Origin: DATKEJ01 sp963768715
GTDB taxonomy: Bacteria; Bacteroidota; Rhodothermia; Rhodothermales; DATKEJ01
Assembly: GCA_963768715.1 (NCBI GenBank)
Contig: CAVYJC010000004.1
Location: forward strand, 62,001-126,000
DNA: 64,000 nucleotides
Reading direction: 5' to 3'
Shown: positions 53,901-62,330 of the stretch, one piece after another
Layout of the letters: each line of letters starts with the position of its first letter
Position numbering within the stretch: the first letter of the stretch is position 1
Position numbers and translations under genes: made by a program
The notes under the pieces: model-generated
What the model was told of the DNA's origin: nothing
Databases searched by the model: none
Seen by the model: only the letters and a program-made list of their open reading frames with translations

Positions 53901-55160
53901 GAAACGCTCCCGGCACGATTCGAGCGGGACAAGCTTGAAAAGATCTTTGTCAACCTCGTCTCCAATGCGCTGAAGTTCACCGGCGACGGGGACGTGTCGG
54001 TGTCCCTCTCCACCGAATCTGAGGGAGACGTCGAAACCGTGGTGGTGCGAGTAAGCGATACCGGCGTGGGCATTCCCGCCGAGCGTCTGCCTCACGTCTT
54101 TGACCGCTTCTACCAGGTGGGCTCGACGAGCCGGCGGCCGGATGAAGGTACCGGCATTGGGCTGGCCCTCGTCAAGGAACTGGCGGTTCTCCACGGGGGG
54201 ACTATTGAGGCGGAGAGCGAAGTCGACAAAGGTTCCGTATTCACGGTGAGGCTGCCCGTCGAGGAGGGAACCGCGGATGAGCATGTCGAACCGCCGGTCG
54301 AAGTGACTGAATGGGACGTTGACGCCGGCATCCCTGAATTGCCGCGAATGGGCGAGGTTACAGCGGATGCCGCCGACAACGAGCACCGCGCGGATGGATT
54401 GACTGAAGACGAGTTGGTGCTCGTCGTGGAGGACAACCACGATGTTCGAGCCTACATCGTTGAGAATCTGACCGATTTCAGGGTGCAGGAAGCCGGCAAC
54501 GGCGAGACGGGTCTGAACCTCGCCATTGAGTTAACTCCCGACCTGATCATCACCGACGTCATGATGCCGGAGATGGACGGTTTCGAACTGGCGCGCCATC
54601 TGCGATCGGATCAGCGAACCAGTCACATCCCCATCATCATGTTGACTGCTCGCGCGGGCGAGGAAGACAGAATCGAGGGTCTTGAGACGGGGATCGACGA
54701 CTACCTCATCAAGCCTTTCAGCCCGAAAGAGCTGAATGTCCGGGTAAGAAACCTCATCGACCAGCGACGACGGCTGCGCGAACGATTCGGAACCGCAACG
54801 AGGATTACGCCTTCCGACGTGTCGGCCGTGAGCATGGATCAGGAGTTTGTTCAGCGCGTGCTCGAGGCCATCGAGCACAACTTCGGTGACGACCAGTACT
54901 CGGTCGAGGTACTCGCGGACGAAATCGGCATGAGCGTCTCGCAGCTCAACCGGAAGCTCGGTGCTCTCATCGATCAGTCCGCGGGCAAACTCATCCGGTC
55001 GATGAGGCTCCAGCGCGCTGCGGATCTGCTCACGCAGCAAGCCGGTACCGTCGGCGAGATCGCCTATCAGGTCGGCTTCGGGAGCCAGGCGAGCTTCGCG
55101 ACGGCTTTCAAGCGACAGTTCGGCGTCAGCCCGTCGGAGTACTCGCGAACAGAGTCCTAG
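50985..55160 (+). CDS. Hybrid two-component system protein (HTCS)
   Basis: 1391 residues, GTG start at 50985. Signal peptide about 1-23, then a two-propeller Reg_prop sensor (about 30-715; repeats such as DGFIWFSTWNGLYRFDG), Y_Y_Y domain (720-795), one transmembrane segment (about 801-822), a coiled coil (about 825-870), HisKA with phospho-acceptor His879 in ANISHEFRTPL, HATPase (NLVSNALKF at 990, DTGVGIP at 1025), REC with Asp1191 in IITDVMMPEMDG, and an AraC-type HTH (about 1284-1391). All catalytic residues are in place, so it should sense a periplasmic glycan fragment and switch on nearby genes. The BNR-like T9SS gene follows 245 bp downstream. Confidence 0.97.
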   Translation: MRFSRLCACAALIFVHAGIAASQSVPPDLKIDRISQDEGLPTLPVTDAYQDQDGFIWFSTWNGLYRFDGYSFEAFQHEPSDSTSVSSDWVTSTVVDRDGRQWVTTLGAGLNLLDRSTGRFVHFRSNVNDPRTLSSDELGYVVPTSDGKLWLTSSNGLNRFDPETHQVTRFVHDPDDPSSLTGSAVRILFEDRQERIWVATGNPFVPQGAGALNLLDPRTGSFESFQIRPNEPTSLDNYIQSVVQADDSTLFVAPWSGGIYTFDVNTHKFSHFANPLRLDDSAPDTKIVSFKRQPGKSILWVGTYGAGLQRLDPGNGTWAKYVYDPEDPFTIPDNRVWGVWFDAAGTMWIGTHGGLARTSVTGKLPRVMIDGLGRDEYVTNILEDQPGRLFLATDRNALLDWHMGSGRSRRYQMPSDHCTGWEFPGVGITKSKTGNLWAVGPCGVFAFDPDRGEFKRLDLDIAESDIGSDQAIRIMEDAEGLIWIAAQPSVIRIDPVRRSYELFGSHPDDPSSLSNSDVEHVVEDRFDRIWVGTAGSLDEFDRRTSGWKHSQIGKFDESSAVTSILDALDGTLWLTTDRDGLVRFRPESNRQDFFGIREGLHSNTLMRSARDQNGSIWVLSPTGLDVIDPESHAVRRFNAIDGLVDVRFGRHDLVALSDGRIVIGGKGALNMLDPQGYSPSSSSPNIVLQSILAGGKPVTPSDVEEKAQEGPASIRLPYDENDLVFDYVGLRVANPQQIRYEYQLIGIDESWVAADDQRTARYTDLGPGEYVFKVRGATGSGPWSKVKSLSITIRSPWWRTSWAYFLYFVCISGALVLFVRMQARALVRAEQQRARQRELEQARDLKRAYDELEKTHKELKETQARLDEIKSRFFANISHEFRTPLTLIIGQTEALLATAGERDRGKLEMLARNGRRLLRLINQLLDLSKLEAGGMELRPTTFDLIPFFKNLVGSFESLAHQKGISLRFTSDLETLPARFERDKLEKIFVNLVSNALKFTGDGDVSVSLSTESEGDVETVVVRVSDTGVGIPAERLPHVFDRFYQVGSTSRRPDEGTGIGLALVKELAVLHGGTIEAESEVDKGSVFTVRLPVEEGTADEHVEPPVEVTEWDVDAGIPELPRMGEVTADAADNEHRADGLTEDELVLVVEDNHDVRAYIVENLTDFRVQEAGNGETGLNLAIELTPDLIITDVMMPEMDGFELARHLRSDQRTSHIPIIMLTARAGEEDRIEGLETGIDDYLIKPFSPKELNVRVRNLIDQRRRLRERFGTATRITPSDVSAVSMDQEFVQRVLEAIEHNFGDDQYSVEVLADEIGMSVSQLNRKLGALIDQSAGKLIRSMRLQRAADLLTQQAGTVGEIAYQVGFGSQASFATAFKRQFGVSPSEYSRTES

Positions 55161-55249
55161 AGGTGCGGGGTGCGCGGTGGGGCGTCCGGACTGCGGGACA
55201 CCTCCACTCCCGTCATCCTCGTGGAGGCGGGGACCCATGGCACTCTCTT

Positions 55250-55274
55250 GGATTCCCGCCTTCGCGGGAATGAC
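55250..55274. repeat. REP-like palindrome
   Basis: GGATTCCCGCC-TTC-GCGGGAATGAC, related to 16156-16180. A less exact partner (GTCATCCTC-GTG-GAGGCGGGGAC) precedes it at 55213-55235. Between the HTCS and the T9SS gene. Confidence 0.8.
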
Positions 55275-55405
55275 AGGAGGCACCATGCGCAAAGTTCGAA
55301 AGCTTTTGCGCGAAATCCGAAAGACGGACCTACCTTCGCCGGCGCATCTTCCTTACGACGCCGGGAGTTCTTTCCGGCAATCCGCCAATTACTTAAGGAG
55401 GAACT

Positions 55406-58325
55406 ATGTCCACCACTCTACAAATCCGCCCAGTGCGGCTTCGTACCACGTTTGCCACGGTCACATGGCTGCTCGGCACTGCGATCTTTTCGTGTGCCAT
55501 CCTATCCACACCATCGGGCGTCGCCGCACAAAGCCAGGCGACCACGAAGTCGGGCGTGCTCTCGAAGTCGGACGCTGCTGCAGTCAGTCTGTCGCGACAC
55601 GCAGCGCTTCTCAATGCCTATCGAGCGAATTACTCATCGGAGATTACACGTAACGACCTCGATCTCTTCATCGATCGATCGCGCCTTCACGCGAACGGTT
55701 TCAGCTCGGTTTCGGGGTTGAACAACAATCTGTCGAAAGGGGCCTCGAGCATGTTCGAAGACATGCAGCTCGTGCCTGACCAGACTTTGGAGAATTCCGA
55801 CAGCCTACGGCGCGCCGGATCTGGTTGCTATCTCGAACACCGAAGTCGGCATGGTCTACACCGATCGCGGAGTCAGCGGTCTGGATTTCTTCGGACCGCC
55901 GGCAGTTGGACCGCGTCTGCTGTTCCGAAAGAGTAGCGACGGCGGATCCACATGGTCCGACGCGGTGGTGGTTGCCGACAGCGCCGACTTCATTCTTGAC
56001 TACCAGTGGGTTAGCATCGCCATTAATCCAGGCGGCCGACTCGTCATCATCGACGAGACGCCCTACGAAGACAACCACGCTTTTTACTCCGACGACTTTG
56101 GCGCTACATGGACCGAAGCTGCCTATCAGGAAACAAACGCACTGGATCGCGTGCTCGGACCTGTCAACGGAAAATTCTGGGTCGAGGACGGGGAATTCCG
56201 CGATGACAACGGCAACATTATTCAGACAGATGTTCAGTACGTCTCGTCGGAGGACGGGGTATCGTGGAGTGGAATGCAGATGATGCTGCCGTCCATCCCA
56301 TCCTCGACCGAGGTCCACGTCGCAGATATTGCTAAGACGGGCGACACCAGCTATCTGGCTGCCTTCAGTATGTCCCTTGAGGATCCGTGCTGTAGCCAGA
56401 GCATCGGTCTTTCGACGAGTACTGACAATGGGGTTACGTGGTCACCACTCGCGACACTCGACACCGGTATCGCAGAGTCACGCAACCCAAGGATCAGTAC
56501 CGACGGCGAGGGGACTATTTACCTGACCTTCGTCGCACCGAATCCAGAGTCAGCGTACTACAACGATGAGGTGTTCACCGCCGAGAGTACCGACGGCGGC
56601 GCGACGTTCTCGACTCCCAAGCTATTCACACGGTACGTCGGCAGCGACTACAACGTGGCCCAAGCGATGCTCGGTTCAGACCCTTTCCTTGCGTTTCAGT
56701 CGGAGCGAGGTACCCAGAACTACAAAACTCGGGTGTGGTATGGCATGGGCGGTGCCAATCGCACCCCGGATTTGGATCCACCCCCTGTCGCTGATTGGTA
56801 TGATTCAGCACCCGGCTGGATCCCCGCAAACAGAATGTTTCCATTGGGGCGAATCATCGTGCTTGATGAAAGCGGCGTTGCGGGCGCCGAACTGCATGTT
56901 TCTCGCGGGGAGGAATCGACGATCGTCCCCTTGTTCGATGACGGTGCGCACGACGACAACGAAGCAGGTGACGGAATATTTGGCGGCACTTCGTCCGCGA
57001 CGCCGTACGGTCCGAATCTTCAGGTATACCCCGTCGGCACTGATACCGGGGACAACGAAGGGTACGGTTTCGCCGTCGACGTCGCGGTGGCATCACTGCA
57101 CGATATCGGGAACCTCGTGACGGCCATCACCCCGGACGGCGCCACGGGCTATGAGCCCCTTCAGGATTTTCCGACATCCAACTCTGTCAGATTCCCGAAA
57201 GAAAGTGACTTCAATTTCATGGCATACGCCGGTCTGTGGGTTGGTATCAACAAGGCACCCGGCAAGCGGGTCTCACACCTGTTCTACGATAATTATTACG
57301 GACCGGATGGTGCGAGTACGACGTATGGGGACTGGCAGGTAACCGAATATCCGACCGAGGCGCCCGGGGAATCGGAGATGGACGTGGTCATGCATTATGA
57401 TGACTCGGGGGCGCAGAATCCGATCGGCCTTTCCGTCAAGCAGACCACGTACCAGTGGTCCGACGCGAACTACATCATCTACGACTACGAGATAACCAAC
57501 GAGTCGGGTGGTGACCTGACCGATCTGTATGCGGCGATGGCGGCTGATCCTGACATGCCCACCGGAGCAGATCCCTTCGATGATCAGATCGGCTACAATG
57601 GAGATCGCGCCCTGCTTTACGCGCTAGACAGCGGCAACTCGTGCGCGCAGGATTTTCCCGAGCTTTGCACCGATACGCATGTTGGTTTGGCCCTGCTCAG
57701 CGACGGCTCGCAAGCAGTCGGGAAAGCTGTACCGACCCCACACACGGCTAACCGTTGGTCCGGGTTTGGCAGCGACGGTGATCCTCAACGTAATCCAAAC
57801 ACGGGTCTCGACCTCGCAATGTACGACTTGATGACCGCTGGGATCTGGGCGGGTTTCAACCTCGGACTTCTGACAAATGTCGACGAATGGAGGATGGTGC
57901 TTACGGCTCAGCCGTTCGACCTGGCGGCCGGCGAAACGCGGCGTCTCGTCTTCGGATTGGTCGCCGGTGCTGGTGAAGCCGGCATCCTGGCAAGCACCGA
58001 CGGGATGATCGAACGGTACGAGAAGGCGGTCCTCGCTGTGGAGCAGACGGGCGATGTACCCACGAAGTTCGCGCTCGAACAGAACTACCCGAATCCTTTC
58101 AACCCGTCGACCACGATTCCCTTCTCGGTTACATCGTCGTCGCCGGTCACCCTGACAGTCTTCGACGTGCTGGGGCGTCAGGTCGAGAGGATCGTCAACG
58201 AAACGCTGTCCGCGGGGAGCTACACGGCTACCTTCGAGAGCCAATCGCTCCCAAGCGGCGCTTACTACTACACGCTTACCGCGGACGGCCAGTCGATTAC
58301 CAAATCGATGTTCCTCCTTAAGTAA
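55406..58325 (+). pseudogene. Secreted BNR/sialidase-like repeat protein with T9SS tail, one frameshift
   Basis: ATG at 55406 with AAGGAGG upstream; signal peptide ends VAAQ. The first 130 residues are in one frame; near 55805 a one-base insertion moves to the frame of 55851-58325 (NSD then AYGAPDLVAISNTEVGMVYTDRG). The next 250 residues have BNR/Asp-box-like repeats: FRKSSDGGSTWSDAVV, DDFGATWTEAAY, STDNGVTWSPLATL and STDGGATFSTPKLF. A beta-sandwich region and a clear T9SS domain follow (KFALEQNYPNPFNPSTTIPF). About 972 residues once corrected. A sialidase-like role is only suggested by the Asp boxes; it may simply be a propeller. Lies right behind the HTCS and may be its target. Confidence 0.85.
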
Positions 58326-58356
58326 GATGAAAGCCGCTCGCGAGAGCGCGTAGAAA

Positions 58357-58394
58357 AACCCCGACTCGGGTCAAACCGGGTCGGGGTTACTTTT
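58357..58394 (+). terminator. Strong hairpin terminator after the T9SS gene
   Basis: Stem AACCCCGACTCGG / CCGGGTCGGGGTT (13 bp, one G-T pair) with loop gtcaaa-like 5-6 nt, then ACTTTT. It lies 32 bp after the TAA and works for the plus strand; it could also end the FKBP transcript from the other side less well. Confidence 0.8.
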
Positions 58395-58429
58395 GACTTC
58401 AAATACCGAACTTCAAATACCAAACTTGG
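58395..58429. repeat. Heptad array, word AACTTCA/AATACCA (5 units)
   Basis: GACTTCA, AATACCG, AACTTCA, AATACCA, AACTTGG. Same words as at 1396-1423. Directly after the terminator, between convergent genes. Confidence 0.85.
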
Positions 58430-58452
58430 GCAGGAGATAAGGTCGGTGTCCC

Positions 58453-58938
58453 CTACTGCACGTCCAGCAATTCCACGTCGAACAGCAAGGTCGCGCCGGG
58501 GGGAATCACGCCGCCGGCTCCACGATCGCCGTAGCCCATGCTGGCAGGTATCGTGAGCATGCGTCGGCCGCCGACCTTCATCCCGACCACACCTTCGTCC
58601 CAACCTTGGATTACGCGGCCTGCGCCCAGCGGGAAAGAGAAGGGCTCGCCACGGTCGCGAGACGAGTCGAACTTCTTGCCTTTGTTGTCGGGCGCAGAGG
58701 GATCGTACAACCAACCGGTGTAGTGCACGACCGCCGTCTTACCGGCAACGGCCTCGGCTCCCTCTCCAACAACAACGTCATCCTTCATTAATTCTGTAAC
58801 CACAGCCGCTCCTTCTGTTTGCGTGTCCTGTTTCATTTGCGTCGGCTGGTTTGCCTCCGCGTCACCGGATTTCGGTGACTCGCAAGCCATCAGTCCAACC
58901 ACAAGGAGGACCGTCAGGCCGATTTGTGCTTTCTTCAT
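58453..58938 (-). CDS. Lipoprotein FKBP-type peptidyl-prolyl isomerase
   Basis: 161 residues from the ATG at 58938. Lipobox GLMAC, lipid on Cys19, then a Gln/Thr-rich linker to about 50. The FKBP domain (about 60-161) is complete: VHYTGWLYD, FDSSRDRGEPFSFPLG, VIQGWDEGVVGMKVGGRR, YGDRGAGGVIPPGATLLFDVELLDV. Catalyses proline cis-trans isomerisation on exported proteins at the outer membrane. Together with the cyclophilin at 62331 it gives two extracytoplasmic isomerases within 4 kb, plausible for a lineage with many large secreted proteins. Confidence 0.95.
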   Translation of the reverse strand: MKKAQIGLTVLLVVGLMACESPKSGDAEANQPTQMKQDTQTEGAAVVTELMKDDVVVGEGAEAVAGKTAVVHYTGWLYDPSAPDNKGKKFDSSRDRGEPFSFPLGAGRVIQGWDEGVVGMKVGGRRMLTIPASMGYGDRGAGGVIPPGATLLFDVELLDVQ

Positions 58939-59020
58939 TCCCACTGTCTTGTTGATTTGTCGGACGGGAATTCCACTTTGATCCAGCCCGACCGAAATTG
59001 AAGCCGCCAAGCTACCGTCC

Positions 59021-59075
59021 AGTCTGCAAGCGCACAAGCTTCCAGTCTACAAGTCTTCAAGTCTTCAAGCTTGCT
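59021..59075. repeat. Octad array, word AGTCTNNA (6 units)
   Basis: AGTCTGCA, AGCGCACA, AGCTTCC, AGTCTACA, AGTCTTCA, AGTCTTCA, AGCTTGCT. In the gap between the FKBP start and the GMC 3' end. Confidence 0.85.
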
Positions 59076-59131
59076 CCTCGAAGCGCGCCAAAGCACGGTG
59101 GCGACGGGTGGATCCGGGTCTTCAAGACTGG

Positions 59132-60805
59132 TCAGATATCACCTCTTTTCGCAGCCTCGACGATGTACTCAGCCGCTCGAAACGCCAGTGCCTGAATCGT
59201 CATGGTTGGCTGACCGCGTCCGGAGGTAACCAGACTGCTGCCGTCACAGATGAAGAGATTCGGGACGTCGTGAGATCGGTTGTGCTTGTCCACCACGGAA
59301 GTCTTCGGATCATCACCCATTCGGCACGTGCCGAGGAGATGCGGGCTCCCCGTCGTCTCCTCGACTTCGAGATGCCACGTCTCCTTCGCCCCGGCCGCGT
59401 CCAATAGCTCCAGGCAACGCTGGAGGAAGAACTTCATCGTTTGGATGTCATCCGGGTGATCTTTGTAAGTGGTCCTCAACGCTGGTCGACCCCACTTGTC
59501 TTTGACCTTGGAATCCAAAGAAACGCTGTTAGTCTCGACCGGCAAGGACGTCGAATGGCCTTGAAACGAGGCTGTGTGTGTGAAGTAAGGTTTCATGATG
59601 CGCTTCAGGTCGGCGCCCCACGTCGGCGCTCCTGGTCGCGCCGCCCACCCCAGCGACGAGAGAGGATAGCCATCGGATTCGGCGCGTGAATCGATACCGC
59701 CGCCTCCGTAGAATCCAATATCCGACGGCAAGCTGTAGAAGTCGTGGATGACTCTCGTCGTCGGAATGCTCTTGTACGCATTCACGGGCTCGTCGAAAAG
59801 TCCCACAGCCATAACCCAACCGTTGAACATGAGATTCTTGCCGACCATCCCACTCGAATTCGCCAGTCCCTCAGGGAACCGGCTCGATTCTGAAAGCAGA
59901 AGGAGACGTGGCGTTTCCGCACCATTCGCCGATAGGACGACCGCTTTCGCCTTCTGCGAGTGCTCATTTCCTTCTGCGTCGTAGTACTTCACCTCTGTGA
60001 CACGCCCGGCGGTGTTTGTCTCGATGCGAAAGGCGGTGCTCAGGGAGCGAATCTCACAGCAGCCGGTCGCCTCCGCCGCTGGAATCATCACGAGATGTGA
60101 CGACCCTTTGGCACCCACCTCACATGCCGACCCGTTGCAAAATCCGCAGTGGATACAGGCGGGTCGACCATTGTGGGGCTGCGATAGAATGGCTACAGGC
60201 GCCGGATAGGGATGAAGCCCCAATTTCTTTCCTGCCCGCTCAAGCAGGACGCCGGGAGACTTCACCGGCATGGGAGGACACGGGTACCCCTTTGAACGGG
60301 GCGGATCGGAAGGGCCCTCAATTCCCGACACGCCCACCTCCCAATCGACGCGGGTGTAGTACGGCTCGAGGTCTTCGTATGAAATGGGCCAGTCAACGAA
60401 ATTCGTCCCTGAGATCGGGCCGAGGACGCTCCGCTCTTTGAAATCGATTGGGCGCAGTCGCCAGTAGTTTCCGGAGAAATGCGCGTGGCTGCCACCGACA
60501 ACATGGGCGTAAAGGCAGGGGCCGTATTCCGTCCAAATGACCGCCTCTTTTTCAGCGCTTTTCCGAAACGTCTGCGGGTGGCCGTGCTCGATTCCCCATG
60601 TCAGCTCGTTGTTGAAGAGATAGGCCCACTCGTCATGACGAAAGTCCGACGGCGCCCAGTGGGGTCCTTGCTCCAGCACAACGACGCTTAAGCCGGATCG
60701 AGACAATTCACGGGCCATGACGCCGCCTGCTGCGCCAGAACCGATTACCACGAAATCAACCTCTTCGGTATGGCGAAATCGTGCAGACCGAGAAGAATCA
60801 TTCAT
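59132..60805 (-). CDS. GMC-family oxidoreductase
   Basis: 557 residues. The FAD-binding motif VVIGSGAAGGVMARELSRSG is at residues 19-38, with VVVLEQG after it. The GMC-specific PACIHCGFCNGSACEVGAKG and the C-terminal HLLGTCRMGDDPKTSVVDK and GQPTMTIQALAFRAAEYI place it near the alcohol/sugar dehydrogenases that work with a gluconate 2-dehydrogenase-type small subunit. The start ATG overlaps the stop of that small subunit gene (ATGA at 60802-60805). Likely oxidises a sugar or alcohol and passes electrons to the membrane; the cytochrome c subunit is not in the window. Confidence 0.93.
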   Translation of the reverse strand: MNDSSRSARFRHTEEVDFVVIGSGAAGGVMARELSRSGLSVVVLEQGPHWAPSDFRHDEWAYLFNNELTWGIEHGHPQTFRKSAEKEAVIWTEYGPCLYAHVVGGSHAHFSGNYWRLRPIDFKERSVLGPISGTNFVDWPISYEDLEPYYTRVDWEVGVSGIEGPSDPPRSKGYPCPPMPVKSPGVLLERAGKKLGLHPYPAPVAILSQPHNGRPACIHCGFCNGSACEVGAKGSSHLVMIPAAEATGCCEIRSLSTAFRIETNTAGRVTEVKYYDAEGNEHSQKAKAVVLSANGAETPRLLLLSESSRFPEGLANSSGMVGKNLMFNGWVMAVGLFDEPVNAYKSIPTTRVIHDFYSLPSDIGFYGGGGIDSRAESDGYPLSSLGWAARPGAPTWGADLKRIMKPYFTHTASFQGHSTSLPVETNSVSLDSKVKDKWGRPALRTTYKDHPDDIQTMKFFLQRCLELLDAAGAKETWHLEVEETTGSPHLLGTCRMGDDPKTSVVDKHNRSHDVPNLFICDGSSLVTSGRGQPTMTIQALAFRAAEYIVEAAKRGDI

Positions 60806-61392
60806 TTCGACATGTCTTTATAGTTCGCATCGTAGAACCCGAACGGGGGCTGCCAGAAATGGCGATCGTCGAATCCGATCATTTTCCAGCCAATGCGACT
60901 CCTGTTGCCACCGTAGGATGGATTTGTGAACATCCCGGCCATCGTCAGAAACCGAAGCGATGCGAAGAACTCCGTTTCTTCGATTTGCTTCATTAGGGCA
61001 ATCTGCTCCTCGGCCGCCAGATTCGAGAACATGGCCCCGCTACCGTGATCGCGCTGGACGCGTTGCGTCAATTCGGTCATTCCTTCCCGGATGTTCGGCA
61101 GAAGATCGCTTCGCTCATCACCCAACGCGCGGTCAATGAAATAGATGACCCCCGCTTCCTTGACCCCGGGCTCGTCGCCGGTTGGTAGGATCTGTTCGGC
61201 AAACGCCTCGATCTCCTTTGCCTCGCCATCCGACAGTGTCTTGAACGCGTCACCGTTGATGTGCGCGCGATGCGCCCCTTCCGCGATTGCGAAAAGCGAG
61301 GGAATGTTCAACGCAAGTACGCCACCGCCCAAGGCTGCCCCCGAACGCGCCAGAAACGCTCTCCGACTGGGCTTGTGAGATAACTCGGACAT
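60802..61392 (-). CDS. Gluconate 2-dehydrogenase subunit 3 family protein, Tat signal
   Basis: 196 residues from the ATG at 61392. A twin-arginine signal is SRRAFLARSGAALGGGVLAL (Arg10-Arg11). The small subunit family is shown by LSDGEAKEIEAFAEQILPTG and by FLTMAGMFTNPSYGGNRSRI with GWKMIGFDDR. It is thought to help the partner flavoprotein fold and cross the membrane with it. The gene order, small subunit then large with four-base overlap, is typical of this enzyme class. Confidence 0.92.
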   Translation of the reverse strand: MSELSHKPSRRAFLARSGAALGGGVLALNIPSLFAIAEGAHRAHINGDAFKTLSDGEAKEIEAFAEQILPTGDEPGVKEAGVIYFIDRALGDERSDLLPNIREGMTELTQRVQRDHGSGAMFSNLAAEEQIALMKQIEETEFFASLRFLTMAGMFTNPSYGGNRSRIGWKMIGFDDRHFWQPPFGFYDANYKDMSK

Positions 61393-61545
61393 GGGCACTG
61401 AGATGATTACTTTGTGGTGGTAGCCGGCGGACAACGGCAGTCAATTCGGCCCTGGACATTGTTACCTCAGACCGATACCTGCTGCCATGGCCCGTCTAAT
61501 TAGGAAGTAGCCGGTGATTCTGCAAACGGTCCACTGACTTTTGTC

Positions 61546-62304
61546 ATGCTGAGGACTCTCTGGTCGGTCTGGATTTGGGCTTCGACGTCGATACTCGTCG
61601 TCGCTTGGACTCCCGTGCTTGCGATTAGAAGAGCGTTCGATCGTGATCCGGCGCGATATGCTTCAGGGCGATTGTTCCGCGACCTGGGTGTGGCGATGGT
61701 CAAGATCAATCCGTATTGGAAGGTCATCGTTTCGGGTGATCTGCCGGACGATCCACGCAAGCCTTACGTCGTCGTCAGCAATCACCAGTCGGCCGCGGAT
61801 ATTCCCTTCCTCAGTCACCTCCCTTGGGAAATGAAGTGGATGGCAAAGAGGGAGTTGTTCCGGATTCCTTTTACCGGCTGGATGCTGCGACTTGTCGGCG
61901 ACATCCCCGTCGATCGCAAGAATCCCCGCAGCGCCGGCACAGCGCTCCGGCGCGCCCAGTGGTATCTCCAGCACGGATGCTCCGTCATGGTCTTCCCCGA
62001 GGGCACGCGATCACCGGATGGCAACGTGCACAAGTTCGCCAGGGGGGCATTTCAGCTCGCCGTCGACGCCGGTGTCCCCATCCTTCCGATTGCCATCGAC
62101 GGGTCCTTCGACTGTTTGCCAAGACAGACATGGAAATTCAGCCCGGTAGATGCCGTAAAGATAAAAGTGCTTCCCATGATCGAAACAGTGGGCGTCGAAA
62201 GGGACGGTGTCGAGGCGCTGACAAAACAGACGCGTCTTGCTATCATCGATCAGATTGCCGAGTGGCGAAAGACCGACGACATCGATGTTGAGACCGGTCG
62301 CTAA
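61546..62304 (+). CDS. 1-acyl-sn-glycerol-3-phosphate acyltransferase (PlsC-like)
   Basis: 252 residues. Motif 1 is NH80QSAAD85 (VVVSNHQSAADIPF), motif 2 is GWMLRLVGDIPVDRKN, and motif 3 is FPEGTRS (150-156); motif 4 is VPILPIAI. N-terminal membrane segment 8-28. It acylates lysophosphatidic acid in phospholipid synthesis. The AGPAT family length fits. It is divergent from the GMC operon with 153 bp between starts; the gap shows nothing special. Confidence 0.92.
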   Translation: MLRTLWSVWIWASTSILVVAWTPVLAIRRAFDRDPARYASGRLFRDLGVAMVKINPYWKVIVSGDLPDDPRKPYVVVSNHQSAADIPFLSHLPWEMKWMAKRELFRIPFTGWMLRLVGDIPVDRKNPRSAGTALRRAQWYLQHGCSVMVFPEGTRSPDGNVHKFARGAFQLAVDAGVPILPIAIDGSFDCLPRQTWKFSPVDAVKIKVLPMIETVGVERDGVEALTKQTRLAIIDQIAEWRKTDDIDVETGR

Positions 62305-62330
62305 ACACACGATACTCCGCCTCACATGAA

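Noticed and set aside
55177..55653. Plus-strand open frames between the HTCS and the T9SS gene
   Set aside because: They read through the REP-like palindrome and the signal-peptide region of the next gene in the wrong frame.
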